Shown here: in pieces, positions 60,666-64,000 of the stretch
Numbering within the stretch: the stretch's first letter is position 1
How the letters are laid out: each line of letters starts with the position of its first letter
NCBI GenBank assembly: GCA_036675275.1
Contig: JAKFFG010000026.1
Span: 164,978 to 228,977 of the forward strand
Length of the DNA: 64,000 bases
Direction of reading: 5' to 3'
Origin: Pollutimonas sp036675275
Lineage (GTDB): Bacteria; Pseudomonadota; Gammaproteobacteria; Burkholderiales; Burkholderiaceae_B
Translations under genes and position numbers: made by a program
The notes under the pieces: generated by a model
Seen by the model: the letters and a program-made list of their open reading frames with translations, nothing else
What the model was told of the DNA's origin: nothing
Databases searched by the model: none

Positions 60666-61181
60666 ATGAGCGAAATGTCTTACACAGCAATACTACAACG
60701 CACTCCCGACCTCGAAAGCCGCGCCGTGCCCGAAGATCACCATGACCTGCGCCTGTGGCTGCGGCTGCTTACTTGCTGCAACCTGATCGAAGGCGAAATT
60801 CGTAGCCGTCTTCGTACGGAGTTCGAAACCACGCTCCCCCGCTTCGACCTGATGGCGCAATTGCAGCGCGTCCCCGGCGGCATGAAAATGAGCGAACTAT
60901 CGCAGCACATGATGGTCACCAACGGCAATATCACCGGCATCACCGACCAGCTCGAAAAAGAAGGGTTGGTCGAACGCGTCAAGGTCGCCTCCGATCGGCG
61001 CAGCTCCTTGATCCGGCTTACGGCCAAAGGCAAGCGCACGTTCAAGAAAATGGCCAGGCTGCACGAAGAATGGATACGCTCCATGTTCGGCGGCTTGTCG
61101 GAGAAAAGCCGCAGCGCCCTTTTCGAAGCACTGGGCGAACTCAAGACCATGACGCAAGCCAAACTGTCGAGCCGCTCCTGA
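60666..61181 (+). CDS. MarR family transcriptional regulator
   Basis: 171 residues. The winged helix-turn-helix has MKMSELSQHMMVTNGNITGITDQLEKEGLVERV and the wing DRRSSLIRLTAKGKRTF, standard MarR wording. It is transcribed away from the M14 gene and the anthranilate operon. Several aromatic-acid pathways use MarR proteins that bind aryl-CoA thioesters (BadR, CouR); this one is likely to sense anthraniloyl-CoA or anthranilate. The start ATG has no clear ribosome site; an ATG four codons in is the alternative. argJ follows 70 bp later. Confidence 0.93.
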   Translation: MSEMSYTAILQRTPDLESRAVPEDHHDLRLWLRLLTCCNLIEGEIRSRLRTEFETTLPRFDLMAQLQRVPGGMKMSELSQHMMVTNGNITGITDQLEKEGLVERVKVASDRRSSLIRLTAKGKRTFKKMARLHEEWIRSMFGGLSEKSRSALFEALGELKTMTQAKLSSRS

Positions 61182-61251
61182 TAGAATTGGCAGTCGCGGC
61201 CCGCGCGCGCAGCTGGCCTATTCTTTCCTTTTTTTATGTTGAGTCACCGTC

Positions 61252-62478
61252 ATGGCCGTCAATTTGTACATCCCGCCGGAATCAAACATCTTTGCTGTGG
61301 CAGGCGTTGAAATAGGCATAGCAGAAGCCGGCATACGCAAGGCCAACCGCCGCGACCTGACCGTGTTTCGCCTGGCTGAAGGCAGCAGCGTGGCCGGCGT
61401 ATTCACCCAGAACCGTTTCCGCGCCGCGCCCGTACAGGTCTGCGAGGCCCATCTGGCCGCGAACCAAGGAATCCGCGCCCTGGTCATCAACACCGGCAAT
61501 GCCAACGCCGGCACCGGCGAAAGCGGATTGCAAGCATCCAAGGACACATGCGAGGCACTGGCCGGACTGCTCGATGTCGCGCCCGCGCAGGTCTTGCCAT
61601 TCTCCACCGGTGTCATCCTGGAACCCCTGCCTGTGGACCGCCTGGTTGCCGGATTGCCCGCTGCCGTGGCCAGCCTGGACGCCAATAACTGGTTCGCCGC
61701 CGCCCACAGCATCATGACCACCGATACCCAGCCCAAGATCGTATCGCAGCGTGTCGCCCTGGGCGACAAGACCATCACGATTACCGGCATCAGCAAGGGC
61801 GCCGGCATGATACGCCCGAACATGGCGACCATGCTGGGCTACCTGGCAACCGATGCCGGCATTGCGCCGGCGCTGCTGAAAGACATGGCGCGCGAGGTCG
61901 CCAACCGTTCTTTCAACCGCATCACGGTCGACGGCGACACCTCCACCAACGATTCGTTTATCGTCATGGCTACGGGCAAAAGCGGCATCTATATCGACTC
62001 GAAGTCTGACCCGCTCTATGCGCAGCTACATGCCGCACTCGCCGACGCGGCAACCGAACTGGCGCAGAAAATCGTGCGGGACGCCGAAGGCGCGACGAAG
62101 TTCATGACGATACAGGTAGAGCAGGCAAAGACCGAAGAGGAAGCACTGAAGGTGGCTTATGCGGTGGCGCAGTCGCCTTTGGTGAAAACGGCATTCTTTG
62201 CGTCGGACCCAAATCTGGGACGCATTCTGTGCGCCATTGGCTATGCCGGCATCACTGATCTGGATGTAAGCGGCATCAAGCTGTGGCTGGGCGACGTACT
62301 GGTCGCCAGCAAGGGGGAGCGCCATCCAGATTACCAGGAAGCGGACGGTCAACGGGTCATGAAAGAGGCGGAGATCGTGGTGCGCATCGAACTGGGGCGC
62401 GGGGACGTGTCGGACACGGTCTATACATGCGATTTTTCGCATGAGTATGTGAGTATTAACGCGGACTACCGGTCTTAA
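61252..62478 (+). CDS. argJ: Bifunctional glutamate N-acetyltransferase / amino-acid acetyltransferase
   Basis: Transfers the acetyl group of N-acetylornithine to glutamate (arginine pathway recycling) and can use acetyl-CoA. 408 residues. It cleaves itself between Ala192 and Thr193 within RPNMATMLGYLATD, making the Thr nucleophile of the beta chain. Also visible: VINTGNANAGTGESG, FSTGVILEPLP, FNRITVDGDTSTND and, near the end, CDFSHEYVSINADYRS. Length is normal. It complements argC at 11186. Downstream sequence becomes mosaic and decayed. Confidence 0.97.
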   Translation: MAVNLYIPPESNIFAVAGVEIGIAEAGIRKANRRDLTVFRLAEGSSVAGVFTQNRFRAAPVQVCEAHLAANQGIRALVINTGNANAGTGESGLQASKDTCEALAGLLDVAPAQVLPFSTGVILEPLPVDRLVAGLPAAVASLDANNWFAAAHSIMTTDTQPKIVSQRVALGDKTITITGISKGAGMIRPNMATMLGYLATDAGIAPALLKDMAREVANRSFNRITVDGDTSTNDSFIVMATGKSGIYIDSKSDPLYAQLHAALADAATELAQKIVRDAEGATKFMTIQVEQAKTEEEALKVAYAVAQSPLVKTAFFASDPNLGRILCAIGYAGITDLDVSGIKLWLGDVLVASKGERHPDYQEADGQRVMKEAEIVVRIELGRGDVSDTVYTCDFSHEYVSINADYRS

Positions 62479-62479
62479 C

Positions 62480-62900
62480 CGGCGGCGACTGCCGTTCTTT
62501 ACTTGACCGGCAGCGGTGACTGGTGCCGGACTGGCTCAACGCGTTTGCGGTCCCGTGCTTCGCCGGGACTTCCCGGATAAACGGTCCGTCCCGGGGCGGC
62601 CGCGAACTTGCGGAACGAACAGCCACTGGCTGTTCGTAAGCGTCCCGCTCGAACAGCGCGGCCTTGTCTCCCCGGGCCGAACCGTTGATCCGGCGCACGC
62701 TTACTTCGCCTGCCCGGCACCAGCCACCGCCGCCTTGACGTTTAGGCTTGCGGAAAGGTCTGGGTGGGCGGCTGCTGGATGAGCGGACGTGAGCGAGTAT
62801 CTGGGCGTCCTTGCTACGGTCGGACAAGGGCCTGGTCGTCACTTCCTTTAGCTGTACACCTCGCTGGTTCGGAGCTACGACCTAATTCAGAAACCCATCG
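62480..62900 (-). pseudogene. Unidentified minus-strand fragment, probably broken
   Basis: After argJ a minus-strand frame opens at 62842 and runs into the end of argJ. It encodes Arg/Pro/Gly-rich, low-complexity residues (RPPRPFRKPKRQGGGG, then RSASSRPPRDGPF), and a second frame ends with KRVEPVRHQSPLPVK and a stop at about 62499. The combination looks like the disordered tail of a nucleic-acid-binding protein shifted between frames, but I cannot identify a parent. No start or ribosome site is convincing. Treated as degraded or non-coding; 62843-63017 also shows no gene. Confidence 0.3.
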
Positions 62901-63017
62901 ATCGAAACTCGATCTGACATACGCTAGAGTTGAGGCCGCAATCGGTCAGATGCAGACATCGCTTGTCGCGCCTGCAATGACTGCTTTTGGCCTATTGTGT
63001 TGAAAAACTCGGCATGA

Positions 63018-63281
63018 GCGGATCCCATAGAGGTCGACGAAGCGTATTCAACCCAGACCTGCTCGAGTTGTGGCCAACGGCCACAATCGAGGCCGAGAGG
63101 TATCGCAGGTCTTGGAATAAGGGAGTGGCAATGCGACGCATGCGGTTCTGTCCATGATAGAGACGTGAATGCGGCGCCTAACATTCTCGCGGCCGGGCGT
63201 GGCCGTCTCGCAGGAGCAACCCTAAGCTGTTGTGGCTTAGAAATCCCCGTCCTTACCGCGCAAGCGGCAGCCATAGCCTGA
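63018..63281 (+). pseudogene. TnpB (IS200/IS605 family) C-terminal zinc-ribbon remnant
   Basis: About 87 codons, open from a TGA at 63015 to a TGA at 63279-63281, without its own start. They encode the TnpB C-terminal end: VDEAYSTQTCSSCGQ, REWQCDACGSVHDRDVNAA and NILAAGRGRLAG. The four cysteines (CSSC and CDAC) of the zinc ribbon and the HDRDVNAA catalytic-aspartate segment are present, but the RuvC I and II parts (roughly 250-300 residues) are absent. Upstream DNA from about 62920 to 63017 is unrelated, so another element or deletion removed the rest. It cannot encode an active nuclease. Confidence 0.88.
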
Positions 63282-63300
63282 GGTCGGGGAGGACGTCAAC
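63244..63300 (+). repeat. IS605-type right end / omega-RNA-like structure
   Basis: TCCCCG (63244-63249) pairs with CGGGGA (63285-63290), enclosing a CCGC-GCAA-GCGG hairpin (63256-63267) with a GNRA-type GCAA loop. The segment ends with GGGGAGGACGTCAAC, the wording seen at right ends of IS1341/IS605 elements. In such elements the transposon end overlaps the tnpB 3' end and encodes the guide-RNA scaffold, as it would here. Confidence 0.6.
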
Positions 63301-63510
63301 TATCTGTCCTTCGCGGCCTACGGACGGATCGTCCAGCTCATCCGTTGAGATTCCTGAAATTCCAGGCATCGACTTCAAGACGTGGTTGCCCCGGTATGAG
63401 GGGGGGGGTAGGAGATGCTGGACGCCGCCGATCTTACAAGCGCGAGGACCCAGGGTCAGCGTCGTCACTAGGCGGGCAGAAGGATGCTGGTGGCGAACTG
63501 CCCCCAGAAA

Positions 63511-63675
63511 TTAACCCGAGTGGGCGCGCTTGCCGGGATTTTTCTTGTGGTGGGTATGCGAGCCACGCTCCTGGCTCACACGTTGGCCGCGGACTTGTGT
63601 AAAGGTAACGCCCTTGGGAGCGGCGGGAGGGGGAGTGCGCTTGCGGTCGGCTTCAGTAACGATTTTGTTGCCCAT
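63511..63675 (-). CDS. Small basic protein, 54 residues, unknown function
   Basis: The ATG at 63675 follows an AGAGAG site; the frame ends at a TAA at 63511. Product starts MGNKIVTEAD and is rich in K, R, H and P (KRTPPPAAPKG, HTHHKKNPGKRAHS). It has no membrane segment or recognisable fold. The ordered start, ribosome site and unusual His/Lys tail make it more convincing than a chance frame, but it lies in decayed DNA. A promoter is not evident upstream. Bases 63282-63510 hold no gene, only a run of nine G at 63400-63408. Confidence 0.5.
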   Translation of the reverse strand: MGNKIVTEADRKRTPPPAAPKGVTFTQVRGQRVSQERGSHTHHKKNPGKRAHSG

Positions 63676-63940
63676 GGAAATCTCTCTAGTTTGGTTAAGC
63701 TTGCTATTGTTCCACATTCGCTCGGTTTATTCTTGGCAGCAGGAAACAGGCAGAGGATATGCTCGGCAATGCCTTAATTTGCATAGGCATTGCTGAACGG
63801 TCGGATCATCACGGATAACCTGTCGCCTAAGCCAGCATAGCAGGCGTTGACCAAGCCGGCTCGAACGGCTGCAATGGGTTGCGGATTCAACCGGTGGATG
63901 CAACATACTAGACGCCACATAAGCAGAAGGAGTGTTGCAG

Positions 63941-64000
63941 ATGAAGCAGCGGCCTCGAATCTACTATACGGAAGACCAGAAAGCTCTGATGTGGGAACGC
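63941..64000 (+). CDS. IS30-family transposase, N-terminal fragment at window edge
   Basis: The gene begins at 63941 with a good GAAGGAG site and runs out of the window after 20 codons. The visible start, MKQRPRIYYTEDQKALMWER, closely resembles the helix-turn-helix start of IS30-family transposases of Burkholderiales (MKxRPRIYYxxxQxALMWxRW). The left end of the element would lie between about 63830 and 63930, where a GTTGC...GCAAC pair is present; exact ends cannot be defined. From 63676 to 63940 I see no gene, only a 9-bp inverted repeat (63766-63774 with 63785-63793). Confidence 0.7.
   Translation, partial: MKQRPRIYYTEDQKALMWER

Noticed and set aside
63400..63408. Run of nine G residues as a possible phase-variable tract
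   Set aside because: No coding frame or promoter spans it, and it lies in decayed intergenic DNA.

Overview
The window reads as the chromosome of a betaproteobacterium of the order Burkholderiales, most likely family Alcaligenaceae (Bordetella / Achromobacter / Pusillimonas type). The reasons are the moderately high GC, a Bug-type tricarboxylate receptor, a lysine/alanine-rich H1-like histone, and gene neighbourhoods usual in that family: glyA-nrdR-ribD-ribE, rplM-rpsI near argC and erpA, rubredoxin-thiD-thiE-hemL, accB-accC-prmA. Most of it is housekeeping DNA, tightly packed, with many 4-bp ATGA/GTGA overlaps.

Layout. 1-1.5 kb: tail of a Bug receptor, an SDR, and tRNA-Ser(GGA) with a terminator. 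1.6-7.1 kb: riboflavin genes, nrdR, glyA, a YbhB protein and tyrS on the minus strand. 7.4-13.2 kb: an M23 peptidase and anmK (plus), then erpA, a coiled-coil membrane protein, argC, rpsI and rplM (minus). 13.5-22.6 kb: an orphan TRAP receptor, pmbA, yjgA/darP, an esterase, a Pat-like acyl-CoA-synthetase/GNAT protein, gltX, a lipoprotein and a CopD-like protein. 22.6-33.4 kb: an Lrp regulator divergent from a fused indolepyruvate oxidoreductase, then nrdA-nrdB behind a sigma70-type promoter with two NrdR boxes, the H1-like histone, yggT and a glycine-zipper lipoprotein. 33.5-39.6 kb: a PfkB kinase, a zinc-ribbon/DUF3426 protein, prmA, accC, accB, aroQ and a Tat-targeted thioredoxin-like protein. 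39.7-48.2 kb (plus): mpl, a YqiA esterase, an RNB exonuclease, a TonB-like protein, aroE, mtgA, lptG, apaH. 48.2-53.1 kb: plsC, ruvX, yqgE and rubredoxin (minus); a divergent thiD, thiE and hemL (plus).

53.2-61.2 kb is the main accessory metabolic block: a five-gene minus-strand operon for aerobic 2-aminobenzoate (anthranilate) breakdown through CoA thioesters. It holds an anthraniloyl-CoA monooxygenase/reductase, an SDR, an enoyl-CoA hydratase, 2-aminobenzoate-CoA ligase and a RidA deaminase. An M14/DUF2817 hydrolase lies upstream and a MarR regulator is divergent. argJ follows. From 62.5 kb to the end the DNA is decayed and mobile: an unidentified broken minus-strand frame, the zinc-ribbon end of a TnpB with its IS605-type right-end structure, a 54-residue basic ORF, and the start of an IS30-family transposase that runs off the window.

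Links inside the window: NrdR very probably represses nrdAB about 23 kb away; the MarR protein probably controls the anthranilate operon; the Lrp protein probably controls the indolepyruvate oxidoreductase. All family calls were made by reading translated sequence, without database searches.
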